55,103 bases of DNA from Acidimicrobiia bacterium. Its GTDB lineage: Bacteria; Actinomycetota; Acidimicrobiia; Acidimicrobiales; JANYDT01. The translations under genes and the position numbers were made by a program. Below, in pieces: positions 44,929-52,771 of the stretch. The notes beneath the pieces are model-generated. The model did no database searches. It saw only the letters and a program-made list of their open reading frames with translations, and was not told the DNA's origin. The stretch spans positions 1 to 55,103 of the forward strand of contig JANYDT010000157.1 of the NCBI GenBank assembly GCA_025359845.1. The letters are read 5' to 3'. Positions within the stretch are counted from its first letter, which is position 1. Each line of letters starts with the position of its first letter.

Positions 44929-45321
44929 GTGCGGATGTGGCGAGGGGAGCGGGGTGCCGCAGCCGTCGAGTTCGCGCTCATTGTGCCTTTTTTCCTAACT
45001 CTGATCTTCGGTGTCATCGAGTTCGGCGCCGAGTTGACGAACAAGATCTCTATGACCAATGCCTCGCGGGTCGGGGCCCGGTATGCCTCGCTCAACGTCG
45101 GAAACGGACCAGAGGCGGAACACCGAGCACAGGACGCGGCCTCCGGAATCATTGGCTGCAGCACTCCTGTGGCGACGGCGTCGTATGCCGGGGGGTCCGG
45201 AACGGATGTCACCCTGACCGTATCATGCAATTACAGTCCGATTACCCCGTTGGGAAGCCTTCTGAAAGACATTGTCCTGCCGACCAGCAGCTCGGCTACA
45301 ACGAAAATGGTGGTGGAATAA
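44929..45321 (+). CDS. TadE-like pilus/secretion protein
   Basis: A 130-residue protein with the TadE signature at its start: GERGAAAVEFALIVPFFLTL and IFGVIEFGAEL, a prepilin-like membrane segment with the conserved Glu. The remainder is extracellular with Cys in GIIGCST and VSCNYS. GTG 44929 is chosen for the AGAAGGG ribosome site (44917-44923); ATG 44935 and GTG 44866 are alternatives. TadE-type proteins assist Flp-pilus assembly or act as minor pseudopilins; no TadA/B/C assembly gene is visible. Its stop overlaps the presumed start of the TadG-like gene. Confidence 0.82.
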   Translation: MRMWRGERGAAAVEFALIVPFFLTLIFGVIEFGAELTNKISMTNASRVGARYASLNVGNGPEAEHRAQDAASGIIGCSTPVATASYAGGSGTDVTLTVSCNYSPITPLGSLLKDIVLPTSSSATTKMVVE

Positions 45322-47006
45322 TCAAGACTCATCGTGCTACGAACGAACGAGGAACATTTATAGTCATAACGGCTTTGATGATCACCACTCTCCTCCTTAT
45401 TGCCGGTTTCGTACTCGATATCGGTCTCACCAAAGCCGATAGTCGTCGAGCCCAAAATGCGGCCGACGCGGCAGTGCTGGCTGGAGTGTTGAAGGCATCG
45501 CAAGGCTCATCATCAATGATAGCCGAGGCCAGACGCGTAAGCACGCTCAATGGATTCACGACTGGAGGCTCCACGACCGTCACGGTGAACCAGCCCCCCC
45601 TTAGCGGGCCCAAGGTCGGCGACGCCAGTTCTCTTGAAGTGGTCATAGATGGTGTTCGCGACACCGGACTTTCTCGAATTGCCAACCAGCAGTCGATCCC
45701 CTACTCCGTCCGGGCCGTAGCAACCGCCAAGCCGGGCAGCACCATCGTTGGTCCGTGTGGTCTGTGCATCATGGATCGATCGGGCGTTACCGCATTCCAC
45801 GGCGTCCATGCTGTAACTGTGAGCAACGCCAACATCATGGTTCGATCAACTTCTGCAGGGGCCTTGACCATGAACGGCGGCGGATCAATGTCGGCTCAGT
45901 CGCTCATCGCCGTTCGCGGCACTCCCAACATCACCGGCCAAGCCACCATTACCCCGGCGATCACCTCCAACTATGCAGATTTTGATGATCCCTTGGCGAA
46001 CCTTCCAATGCCGACGCTCTCTCAGTATCATTACACCGCCACTCCCGCTAACGGGACCACTCCGGCCGGATGCTCCGGCTCGTATTCGAGTACTATTACT
46101 TGTAGTGCTAACAGTAGCACCACGTATACGTTTAATAACGGCGCTTACAATGCAATCAGTGTGAGTGGCAACGCCACTGCCAACTTTGTGACCGGGCCAA
46201 GTGGCGATACGGCGTCGAAGATCACCACTCTGACCGGAAGTGGAAGCACGTACACAATCAACATGCCGGGTGGCTACATTGGCAGTGTCAATGTCAGCGG
46301 AACGGGGAGCGTAAGCGGCATAGGCAAGACCCAAGAGATCGGTGACGTGAGTGTCGGCGGATCAGTCACGTTTAGCCCCGGTACCGGCACATTCACAACC
46401 ATTGACGTAACGAGCAATGGCAATGTCAACCTGCAGCCCGGCTACTATCTCGGTTCGACCAGCAATACGACGGCTATCAATGAGCATGGGAGCGGTACTG
46501 TCACCCTGGCTTCTGGTCGGTACTATTTTGGTGGTGACTTCACACTATACGGTAACACCACCACAACCGGAACGAATGTCCTCCTCTACTTCGGATGCCG
46601 GACGAATGGCACTCTACGCAATTGCAATTCCAACGGAGGCGCCGGTGAGCCGGGATCGGTGTTAGGGTTAAGTGGGAACTCCTCTACTCGTTTTACCGGT
46701 CGAACTTCGGCCGACAATACTTATAATGGTTTTCTCCTAATTTACGATCGCGACAATACCTCCGGTCTCACTGTGAATGGTGTCAATCCGATTAATCCCA
46801 CGACTAGCGGGACGATTTATGCACTCCGTGCGTTGGTGACGATGAATGGTATGCAGAGCGTCGCTCTGCCTATCAAATCTGCGATGGTGGTAGGACGAAT
46901 CACATTGAATGGTACCGGCGACATCAAATTGAATTTTGACCAGACGGTCAATGCTGATGTGACTATTTCGGTGCCCGGTCAAGCGGGATCGATACTATTG
47001 GAATAA
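45318..47006 (+). CDS. TadG-like membrane-anchored protein with large Thr/Ser/Gly-rich outer domain
   Basis: About 562 residues. The N-terminus NERGTFIVITALMITTLLLI, AGFVLDIGLTKADSRRAQNA and ADAAVLAGVLKA is the classical TadG/Flp-accessory head: one membrane helix and the RRAQNAADAA motif. The outer part is repetitive in Gly, Ser, Thr and Asn (TVTVNQ, GNATANFVTGPSGD) and may form a beta-rich fibre. No ATG, GTG or TTG fits the expected N-terminus: the frame offers ATA 45318 or ATC 45321, overlapping the TadE stop like a mutated ATGA junction. ATG 45225 would add 31 residues inside the TadE gene; TTG/ATG near 45375 would cut into the membrane helix. Codons are visibly more A+T-rich than in neighbours. 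Confidence 0.75.
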   Translation: MIKTHRATNERGTFIVITALMITTLLLIAGFVLDIGLTKADSRRAQNAADAAVLAGVLKASQGSSSMIAEARRVSTLNGFTTGGSTTVTVNQPPLSGPKVGDASSLEVVIDGVRDTGLSRIANQQSIPYSVRAVATAKPGSTIVGPCGLCIMDRSGVTAFHGVHAVTVSNANIMVRSTSAGALTMNGGGSMSAQSLIAVRGTPNITGQATITPAITSNYADFDDPLANLPMPTLSQYHYTATPANGTTPAGCSGSYSSTITCSANSSTTYTFNNGAYNAISVSGNATANFVTGPSGDTASKITTLTGSGSTYTINMPGGYIGSVNVSGTGSVSGIGKTQEIGDVSVGGSVTFSPGTGTFTTIDVTSNGNVNLQPGYYLGSTSNTTAINEHGSGTVTLASGRYYFGGDFTLYGNTTTTGTNVLLYFGCRTNGTLRNCNSNGGAGEPGSVLGLSGNSSTRFTGRTSADNTYNGFLLIYDRDNTSGLTVNGVNPINPTTSGTIYALRALVTMNGMQSVALPIKSAMVVGRITLNGTGDIKLNFDQTVNADVTISVPGQAGSILLE

Positions 47007-47088
47007 TCCGACTGTCGCCCTTCGTTGCCCGAAACGGCCCGATTGAAGTCTGCTTATGGAACCTGCGCGGTATTCCCGAGGAATAGCA

Positions 47089-47151
47089 GTGCGGAACGAG
47101 CGATTCGGATAGTCAATATCTATTGACATACTAAATCGACGCGTTCCGCAC
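47089..47151. repeat. Nested palindrome between convergent genes
   Basis: Outer arms GTGCGGAACG (47089-47098) and CGTTCCGCAC (47142-47151), middle arms CGATT (47101-47105) and AATCG (47134-47138), and an inner palindrome GTCAATA-TC-TATTGAC (47112-47127). The arms can pair into one long hairpin. It lies between the ends of the TadG-like gene and the secreted-protein gene. No T-run follows on either strand. It may be a bidirectional terminator or the trace of a small mobile repeat. Confidence 0.65.
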
Positions 47152-47181
47152 CTTAAATCGAGAGACATTGTTACCGATATA

Positions 47182-47703
47182 TCACCGCTCGGTTATCGGT
47201 GTGCCTGCCCTGTTACTCAAGGACGAGACCTGACTGACCTGATTGTTGGCGGCGTCAAGGTCGGCGGTAGTAGCCGAACCATCCTTCAGTTTGGTCGCGA
47301 GCCCCGACAGGTTCGAAGACAGGGAGTCGAGAGGGGCGACGAGCTTGCATAGCGTGGGATCGGATTCCGCGAACTTCTTGGCCTGGCCGACTTCATGTAT
47401 GACGAGCAACGCGGTTCCTCCGGCTTTCACAAAGGCCTTAGTCCGCCCATTGGCGCTTTTACCGAAAGCGCCGCCGCGCAGCGGCTTGTAAATGTATCGG
47501 TGGAACGACCCGAACGCGATGCCGGCATGAAGGAGGAAGCGGGTCTTCGAGAGAACGTGGCTTCCTGCCGCAGAGCAGGCTCCGGAGGCGGAGACCGGGG
47601 CAGTGGCTGCCGCCGGTGGGCTCGCCTGGGCCGTTCCGGCAAAGCCGAGAGTGGCCAGGCCGAGCACGATCACGACGGCTACTGGGCGCAATGGATTTAG
47701 CAC
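47182..47703 (-). CDS. Secreted protein of unknown function
   Basis: A 173-residue protein with a clear signal peptide (PLRPVAVVIVLGLATLGFAG, cut near AQA). The mature part has a helical block (RTKAFVKAGGTALLVIHEVG, QAKKFAESDPTLCKLVAPLD) and a C-terminal coiled-coil-like helix (LSSNLSGLATKLKDGSATTA). Two Cys could form a disulphide. I do not recognise the family. GTG 47703 is chosen because AGGAG lies 5 nt upstream; an in-frame ATG 36 nt further up would start before the signal peptide. It follows tatA by 75 nt on the same strand and may be co-transcribed. Confidence 0.7.
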   Translation of the reverse strand: MLNPLRPVAVVIVLGLATLGFAGTAQASPPAAATAPVSASGACSAAGSHVLSKTRFLLHAGIAFGSFHRYIYKPLRGGAFGKSANGRTKAFVKAGGTALLVIHEVGQAKKFAESDPTLCKLVAPLDSLSSNLSGLATKLKDGSATTADLDAANNQVSQVSSLSNRAGTPITER

Positions 47704-47778
47704 GATTTCTCCTAGGTATGTGTGGGGTGTTTGGCTCAATATTGGTTGGCGAGAGACAGTCAGCGGCGCTTGGGACGC

Positions 47779-47985
47779 TCAGTCGGTGTGGCCAGTCGAT
47801 TCCGCGATCGGCGTCGCCGTCGCGCCGGCGGCACCCTCTGGCCCGTCGGCACCGTGTTTCAGGCCCTCTTTGAATTCCTTGGATGCTTGACCAAGCGACC
47901 GGGCCAGCTTTGGCAGCTTCGCGGACCCGAATAACAACAGCACGATCGCCAAAATAATGACCAATTCTGCGGGTCCAAGGTCCAT
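47779..47985 (-). CDS. tatA: Twin-arginine translocase subunit TatA
   Basis: A 68-residue TatA/E protein, pore-forming part of the Tat exporter of folded proteins. It shows the expected short membrane helix (AELVIILAIVLLLFGSAKLP), the FG hinge and the amphipathic helix KLARSLGQASKEFKEGLKHG, then an Ala/Gly/Pro-rich tail. The start is ATG 47985 with GGAG upstream. tatC is not nearby, which is normal in actinobacteria. Confidence 0.92.
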   Translation of the reverse strand: MDLGPAELVIILAIVLLLFGSAKLPKLARSLGQASKEFKEGLKHGADGPEGAAGATATPIAESTGHTD

Positions 47986-48177
47986 GTGATCTAGCTCCAG
48001 ATCATAGTTTGGGGCGGGCCCATAGCCTCACCGACCCGACGACAGTACCAACCGAACCCGAAGGAAAGCTGAAGAACCCAGTTTCACCGCAGTTGCGCAG
48101 GCGGGCTAACGTAGTCAGCAAGCGCGTCGATAGTCGCTGATTTCGGCGCATTCCCCAATGGTCCCCTGGAGGTCAAC

Positions 48178-48366
48178 ATGCGTAAATTAGTTCTCGTGCT
48201 TGCTTTATCACTGCCGCTCACCGCGGTTTCGGTCCAAGCCGACGCGAAAGGCTGCCTCAAAGGCGCGGCGGTTGGCGGAGTGGCCGGTCACGTCGTCAAG
48301 CACCATGGCCTGATTGGGGCCGCGATCGGCTGTGTCGTGGGCCGTCATAGGGCCAACAGGAAGTAA
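48178..48366 (+). CDS. Small secreted glycine-zipper protein
   Basis: A 62-residue protein with a signal peptide (KLVLVLALSLPLTAVSVQAD) and a short mature part, GCLKGAAVGGVAGHVVKHHG then LIGAAIGCVVGRH, whose Gly spacing is that of glycine-zipper membrane proteins. Two Cys flank the zipper. The start ATG is backed by a perfect GGAGG 6 nt upstream, strong evidence that it is a real gene. The role is unknown; similar peptides insert in or line membranes. No -10 box with leaderless spacing is present, unlike many neighbours. Confidence 0.75.
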   Translation: MRKLVLVLALSLPLTAVSVQADAKGCLKGAAVGGVAGHVVKHHGLIGAAIGCVVGRHRANRK

Positions 48367-48518
48367 GTTACCGCAAGTCAGGCGACACGAACCGGCGTTG
48401 CCTGCCAACCTCGCTCCCTGGCCTTCGCCCAACAGTTCGACGGAGGCCAGGCACGCGAGCGGACTCGGCAGCGGCGCCGAGTATCTCGCCCTCGGTCAGT
48501 AGCTCGGGCCCCGATCGG

Positions 48519-49052
48519 TCAGTCGGCGCGGAACACCGTCTGACGGAAGTAACGCAATTCTTCGATACTCTCGCGAATATCGTCGAGGGCGCGATGGCCG
48601 CCGGCTTTGCGCGGGGCCGATTTGTACGCATCGGGATACCACCGTCGTGACAACTCCTTGATGGTTGACACGTCGACGCACCGGTAGTGGAGGTACTCGT
48701 CGATGGCCGGCATCCAGCGGACGAGAAAGCGCCGGTCGGTGCCGATGGAGTTGCCGCACAACGGAATCTGACCCTCCGGCAATTGCGCCTTGAGAAAGGC
48801 AAGGGTTTGCGCGCAAGCATCGTCGTGGCTGATGGTCGAGGCCCGAATGGCGTCGAGCAGGCCGCTGCGGGTGTGCATGGCCACGACGATGTCGTCCATG
48901 TCGACCAACTGGTCGTCAGGCTGGTGGATGACGAGGTCGGGCCCTTCGGCCGTGATGTTCAAGTCATCGTCGGTGATGATCGTGGCGATCTCCACGATCA
49001 CGTTGCGCTCCGGGTCGAGGCCGGTCATTTCCAGGTCCATCCAGGCAAGCAC
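48519..49052 (-). CDS. orn: Oligoribonuclease
   Basis: The 3'-5' exoribonuclease that degrades 2-5 nt RNA fragments to mononucleotides, 177 residues, normal length. The DEDDh residues are seen in WMDLEMTGLD (Asp, Glu), CGNSIGTDRRFLVRWMP (Asp), and HRALDDIRESIEELRY (His, Asp). The start is GTG 49052, 8 nt after TAGAGT on the minus strand, so the message is probably leaderless. It is divergent from the dUTPase gene. Confidence 0.95.
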   Translation of the reverse strand: MLAWMDLEMTGLDPERNVIVEIATIITDDDLNITAEGPDLVIHQPDDQLVDMDDIVVAMHTRSGLLDAIRASTISHDDACAQTLAFLKAQLPEGQIPLCGNSIGTDRRFLVRWMPAIDEYLHYRCVDVSTIKELSRRWYPDAYKSAPRKAGGHRALDDIRESIEELRYFRQTVFRAD

Positions 49053-49060
49053 GGCCGAGA

Positions 49061-49066
49061 ACTCTA
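49061..49066 (-). promoter_or_regulatory. -10 box of orn
   Basis: On the minus strand TAGAGT is followed by 8 nt and the GTG start; TTAAGC 17 bp upstream may be the -35 element. Confidence 0.45.
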
Positions 49067-49099
49067 CGAGACTTAGGACACGTGCTTAACGCTTCCCTC

Positions 49100-49105
49100 T
49101 AGAAT
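49100..49105 (+). promoter_or_regulatory. -10 box of dut
   Basis: TAGAAT would start transcription near 49112, giving a short leader that includes the GAGGGGA ribosome site at 49117-49123. This gene is therefore leadered, in contrast to the divergent orn. Confidence 0.45.
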
Positions 49106-49134
49106 CATTGTCTTGTGAGGGGAGTGACACCGTT

Positions 49135-49617
49135 ATGAGCCACGTCGCACCCGCCAATCCGGTAGGGGTGTCGGTGGCCCTTCCGGTGCGCCGAATCGAC
49201 CCAAGCGTGGCCCTTCCAGCCCATGCTCGCCCCGGTGACGCCGGCCTCGACTTGTGCGCCGCGGCCGACGTCGAACTCGCGCCAGGGCAGCGCGTTGCGG
49301 TACCGACCGGCCTGGCCGTTGCCATCCCCGCCGGTTGGGCCGGACTCGTCTTGGCCCGTTCCGGACTGGCCGTGCACCATGGCGTGACGGTAATCAACGC
49401 GCCGGGCCTCGTCGACTGCGGGTATCGCGGCGAGCTGATTGTCGCGCTGGTCAACCTCGGGTCGACGCCCTATGCGGTGCGCCGGGGCGACCGCATCGCG
49501 CAGCTGGTTATCGTGCCCTACGCCTCAGCCACAATCGAAGTTGTTGACGAGCTGCCGCCGTCGCCCGGCGGTGAAGCGGCCCGGGGGACCGGCGGATTCG
49601 GCCACACCGGATCCTAA
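49135..49617 (+). CDS. dut: Deoxyuridine 5'-triphosphate nucleotidohydrolase (dUTPase)
   Basis: Hydrolyses dUTP to dUMP and pyrophosphate, keeping uracil out of DNA; 160 residues, trimeric family. The five motifs are present: PGDAGLDLCAA, LARSGLAVHHG (usual GRSSLA varied to ARSGLA), GLVDCGYRGEL with the catalytic Asp, RRGDRIAQLVI, and the C-terminal RGTGGFGHTG that closes over the base. ATG 49135 follows the ribosome site GAGGGGA; an in-frame TTG at 49108 would lie before the predicted transcript start. Confidence 0.95.
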   Translation: MSHVAPANPVGVSVALPVRRIDPSVALPAHARPGDAGLDLCAAADVELAPGQRVAVPTGLAVAIPAGWAGLVLARSGLAVHHGVTVINAPGLVDCGYRGELIVALVNLGSTPYAVRRGDRIAQLVIVPYASATIEVVDELPPSPGGEAARGTGGFGHTGS

Positions 49618-49715
49618 ACGTCGATTCGATCGCCCTGGACGCGCTGCACGACTCTTCGGAGCGCGCTCCACCGACCGGTTCACGCGCTAGGCAGGCACGG
49701 TCACGGAAGGCAAGG

Positions 49716-50339
49716 TCAGACCGGTTGGCCGGGAAGCCAAATGGTCGTGTTGTCGACAGGGCACGACACCGCGACAGCCAATCCGAGGCGATGGTGCGCG
49801 GCCACCACCGCAGCCGCCGCCGCGTCGAGCGCGTCATGGGACCACAGCCCGAGATGCCGGCCTGAGACCCCGGCGCCCTCGAGGGCTGCGACCCGGGCGT
49901 CGATGCCGGCCGCCGTCGTTTTCTTGGGCAGCCTCCGACCGGCCAACGTCTGAAACACGGCATGGGGATATACCTCCAATGGGGTGTGTCCGGCGCTGCG
50001 GGCCAGATCGAACAAGTTCGCAGACACCGCCATCCATCCCGTCAATGGCCCCGATGGGGTGGCGAAACTGACCCATATGCGGCGCTGGAGCCCTAGTTCG
50101 ACCTCGCACCCTCGAGCCGTGCGCCACTTGGGGGCCAACGAAAAGTCGTCGCGGTAGGGAGCCGCGCTCGATCCGTCGGGCCCGTCTATGGCGATGCTCG
50201 TCGGCTTCAGGTCAGCCAACCGGGCGGCGGCCTCTCCGTCGAACGGTGACGCCACCCACCCGTCCACCACCGTGAGCGACTCGTCGAGCATGACGGCGTG
50301 AATGCGGTCGGCGCCGACGTCGATTCCCACCGCGAGCAT
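49716..50339 (-). CDS. DUF429 domain protein
   Basis: A 207-residue protein matching DUF429: an RNase H-like start (LAVGIDVGADRIHAVMLD), IAIDGPDGSSA, RGCEVELGLQRRIWVSFATP, LEVYPHAVFQTLAGRRLPKK and HDALDAAAAAVVA. The acidic residues in the first, second and last blocks are placed as in RNase H-like nucleases, but no activity is established. The start ATG 50339 lies 6 nt after TACGGT on the minus strand. The divergent SDR start is only 22 bp away. Confidence 0.82.
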   Translation of the reverse strand: MLAVGIDVGADRIHAVMLDESLTVVDGWVASPFDGEAAARLADLKPTSIAIDGPDGSSAAPYRDDFSLAPKWRTARGCEVELGLQRRIWVSFATPSGPLTGWMAVSANLFDLARSAGHTPLEVYPHAVFQTLAGRRLPKKTTAAGIDARVAALEGAGVSGRHLGLWSHDALDAAAAAVVAAHHRLGLAVAVSCPVDNTTIWLPGQPV

Positions 50340-50345
50340 CCCTGC

Positions 50346-50355
50346 ACCGTAGGCT
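50346..50355. promoter_or_regulatory. Two divergent leaderless -10 boxes overlapping by 2 bp
   Basis: In ACCGTAGGCT the minus strand reads TACGGT (50351-50346), 6 nt before ATG 50339, and the plus strand reads TAGGCT (50350-50355), 6 nt before GTG 50362. The TA at 50350-50351 belongs to both, so the two promoters cannot be open at once. Confidence 0.6.
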
Positions 50356-50361
50356 TGGCCG

Positions 50362-51141
50362 GTGCCCAACCAGAGACTCAGCCAGTTGTCGCGCTCCATT
50401 GCCGGGCGGGTCGCCATCGTGACGGGCGCGGGCAGCGGGATGGGCCGCGCCACCGCCCATCTGTTTGCCGACGAGGGGGCCAAGGTGGCCGTGGTCGACC
50501 GGAAAGGCGCGGCGGCGGTGGCTGCGGAGATCGCGGCCGTGGGTGGATCGTCGAAGGCGTACGACACCGACTTGGCCAACGCTTCGGAAATCGAAGCGTT
50601 GGTTCGTAGCGTCGTGGCCGACCTCGGACCTGTCGACATTCTCGTGAACAACGCCGGAGTGTCGTTTCCGGCCCCGATCGACAGCGACCTGTGGGCCGAC
50701 GCTTGGTCGGCTACGTTCGCCGTCAACCTCACTGCGCATGCCCTGTTGGTGCGGGCCTGTCTTCCCTACCTCGAACGAAATGGCGACGGAAGGGTGGTGA
50801 ACATCGCCTCTACCGAAGGCCTGGGAGCGACGCCCATGATGACCGCATACACGGCTTCGAAGCACGGGGTTATCGGCCTCACGAAGTCATTGGCGGTGGA
50901 ACTCGGGCCCCGCGGCGTCAACGTCAATTGTGTCTGCCCTGGCCCCATACGCACTGGTATGACCGCGGCCATATCGGATGAGCACAAGGCGATCTACGCC
51001 AAACGCAACGTGCCCTTGCGACGTTATGGCGACCCTGAGGAAGTGGCCCACGGGACGCTCTCGTTGGTGTTGCCGGCTTCGAGCTTCATGAACGGCGTCG
51101 TCCTGGTGGTCGACGGTGGCATGAGCATCAAGTTCGGATGA
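50362..51141 (+). CDS. SDR-family NAD(P)-dependent oxidoreductase
   Basis: A classical short-chain dehydrogenase of 259 residues. The cofactor loop is VAIVTGAGSGMGRATA; an acidic residue at the end of the second strand (VAVVDRKG) favours NAD. NNAG, the catalytic Ser in VVNIASTEG and YTASKHG (Tyr, Lys) are all intact, and the C-terminus ends in NGVVLVVDGGMSIKFG. The substrate is unknown. The start GTG 50362 is fixed by the TAGGCT box 6 nt upstream. Its stop overlaps the start of the secreted-protein gene (ATGA), so the two are coupled. Confidence 0.92.
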   Translation: MPNQRLSQLSRSIAGRVAIVTGAGSGMGRATAHLFADEGAKVAVVDRKGAAAVAAEIAAVGGSSKAYDTDLANASEIEALVRSVVADLGPVDILVNNAGVSFPAPIDSDLWADAWSATFAVNLTAHALLVRACLPYLERNGDGRVVNIASTEGLGATPMMTAYTASKHGVIGLTKSLAVELGPRGVNVNCVCPGPIRTGMTAAISDEHKAIYAKRNVPLRRYGDPEEVAHGTLSLVLPASSFMNGVVLVVDGGMSIKFG

Positions 51142-51728
51142 TCAACATCGCCGCCGCTTTCGCCGTGGTAATCGGCGCGAGCGTGCTTTCGGTCTCGGCC
51201 GGTGCGACGGCCACACAGGCGAGTCCCCAATCGGTGTCAGTGTCAGCACCGACGCTTGCGGCCTCATCCGATGGCCCGGCGGTTGCAAGTCCAGTTACGG
51301 CCGCCGGAGCAAGCGGCGGTGTCGGTGCTCCGAGCCCGACGACAGTTACCGCCGACACTCGGTTCTGTCGGGCCGCGGCGGCGAACGCGAAGGTCGTCAT
51401 GGGAGGGGCGGCGTCCGAGTTGGCGGCGGCCGCGGCCGGCGGCCCAGACGGGTCGGCTCGACTGAAAGCGTTCATTGTCAAGGCCCAGTTGGCCAACAAC
51501 GCGTTGTTGGCAGCCGCGCCCCCAGGGTTGCGCAAATCGATGGCGCTAGTGGTACAACAAGCCGACGCGTTCTCGGTGGCACTCGAAAAGGTCGGCTACG
51601 ACGTGACCAAGTTCGACCCGGGAACGCGGCCGAAGGTGAGTCCGGCCGGCGCCGCCGCGTCGAAGACGGTCACGGCCTTCCTCACCACCGTCTGTCGGAT
51701 CGACCCGGCCAAGTTGTTGACCAAGTAG
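51138..51728 (+). CDS. Secreted Ala/Val/Ser-rich protein of unknown function
   Basis: A 196-residue protein with a signal peptide (NIAAAFAVVIGASVLSVSAG, cut near GATA), a low-complexity linker to about residue 70, and a helical domain bounded by two Cys (DTRFCRAAAANAKVVMGGAA ... TTVCRIDPAKLLTK). No known domain is recognised. The start overlaps the SDR stop by ATGA, so it is probably made from the SDR transcript, although a function link to that enzyme is not obvious. After its stop, CTCGTCGTCCCGGCCGGCC occurs twice (around 51731 and 51758). Confidence 0.7.
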   Translation: MINIAAAFAVVIGASVLSVSAGATATQASPQSVSVSAPTLAASSDGPAVASPVTAAGASGGVGAPSPTTVTADTRFCRAAAANAKVVMGGAASELAAAAAGGPDGSARLKAFIVKAQLANNALLAAAPPGLRKSMALVVQQADAFSVALEKVGYDVTKFDPGTRPKVSPAGAAASKTVTAFLTTVCRIDPAKLLTK

Positions 51729-51852
51729 GTCTCGTCGTCCCGGCCGGCCAATGCGCTCGTCGTCCCGGCCGGCCGATCCGCAGGGCGTGGATGGGGTTGC
51801 GCCCGGTGTGGTTCGGCTGATCCGGCCGCGGTTCGCGTAGAGTCGGGCGGCG

Positions 51853-52719
51853 ATGCCCGAAATGCCCGAGGTCGAATCGCTGGCCCGCTGGCTCGACGCC
51901 CGAACGAAGGGCCTGAGCTTCGAACGCGTCGACGTACTGGCTATCTCGGCGTTGAAGACGTTCGATCCGCCAATCGAGGCCCTTCGCGGACAAGCGGTCG
52001 TCGGTTGGAGCCGGCGGGGAAAGTTTCTCGTCTGCGACTGCGGACCCGATCTCTGCCTTTGTTTTCATCTGGCTCGGGCCGGATGGCTCCGGTGGTCAGA
52101 TGAGGTGGCGACCGGTCCGGCCAAGTTGACCAAGGGACCCCAGGCGTTGCGGGTCCGTTTCGATGACGGCAGCGGATTCGTGCTCACCGAGGCCGGCACC
52201 GACAAGCGGCTCGCCGTGCACGTCGCTCGCCACCCCGACGACGTCGAGCACATCCGGACGCTCGGGGTCGATCCGCTCACGCCTCCCTTCAGCGCCGACG
52301 CGTTGGCGCAGATCCTGGCCACGGCCGGACGGGCCCAGATCAAAGGCGTGCTCACCGATCAATCGGTCATAGCCGGCGTGGGCAACGCCTATTCCGACGA
52401 GGCGCTCCACTTGGCCAGGATGTCGCCGTTCAAGCCATCCTCGTCAATCGCGGTTGACGAGGTTGTCGTACTGCGCGACGCTGTCGTTTCGGTTCTCGTT
52501 GACGCGATCGAGCGGTCGGCGGGCAAGCCGGCCTCGGAGCTGAAAGACAGCAAGCGCGCCGGCATGCGGGTCCACGCCCGTACCGGTCAACCTTGCCCCG
52601 TCTGCAAAGACACGGTTCGCGAGGTGGCGTTCGCCAGCAAGTCGATCCAGTACTGCCCGACGTGTCAGACCGGCGGCAAGCCGTTGGCCGATAGACGTCT
52701 GTCGCGTCTCCTCAAATAG
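51853..52719 (+). CDS. Formamidopyrimidine-DNA glycosylase family protein (Fpg/Nei)
   Basis: A base-excision repair glycosylase/AP lyase of 288 residues. The start MPEMPEVESLARWL supplies the catalytic Pro2 and Glu3. The helix-two-turn-helix is seen in QIKGVLTDQSVIAGVGNAYS (with the conserved Asn), the conserved Lys in RRGKFLV, and a C-terminal zinc finger CPVCKDTVREV...IQYCPTCQTGG (four Cys). The exact lesion preference (8-oxoguanine or oxidised pyrimidine) cannot be assigned. A TAGAGT lies 9 nt before ATG 51853. Its stop is inside the first copy of a 20-bp triplicate repeat. Confidence 0.9.
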   Translation: MPEMPEVESLARWLDARTKGLSFERVDVLAISALKTFDPPIEALRGQAVVGWSRRGKFLVCDCGPDLCLCFHLARAGWLRWSDEVATGPAKLTKGPQALRVRFDDGSGFVLTEAGTDKRLAVHVARHPDDVEHIRTLGVDPLTPPFSADALAQILATAGRAQIKGVLTDQSVIAGVGNAYSDEALHLARMSPFKPSSSIAVDEVVVLRDAVVSVLVDAIERSAGKPASELKDSKRAGMRVHARTGQPCPVCKDTVREVAFASKSIQYCPTCQTGGKPLADRRLSRLLK

Positions 52720-52771
52720 GCTGCCGGCCATTCAAATAGGCTCACGGCGATTCAAATAGGCTGCCGCCCTA
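52712..52771 (+). repeat. Three tandem 20-bp repeats, each with a -10 box
   Basis: Copies at 52712-52731, 52732-52751 and 52752-52771 all begin TCAAATAGGCT and vary only near their ends. Copy 1 contains the TAG stop of the glycosylase gene; copy 3 ends in the first base of the next start codon and places TAGGCT (52757-52762) 8 nt before ATG 52771. The promoter of the acyltransferase gene seems to have arisen by duplication of the end of the glycosylase gene. Confidence 0.75.

Noticed and set aside
47089..47151. Classical rho-independent terminator
   Set aside because: No T-run follows on either strand and the loop contains a second palindrome, so it is listed as a palindrome of open function.
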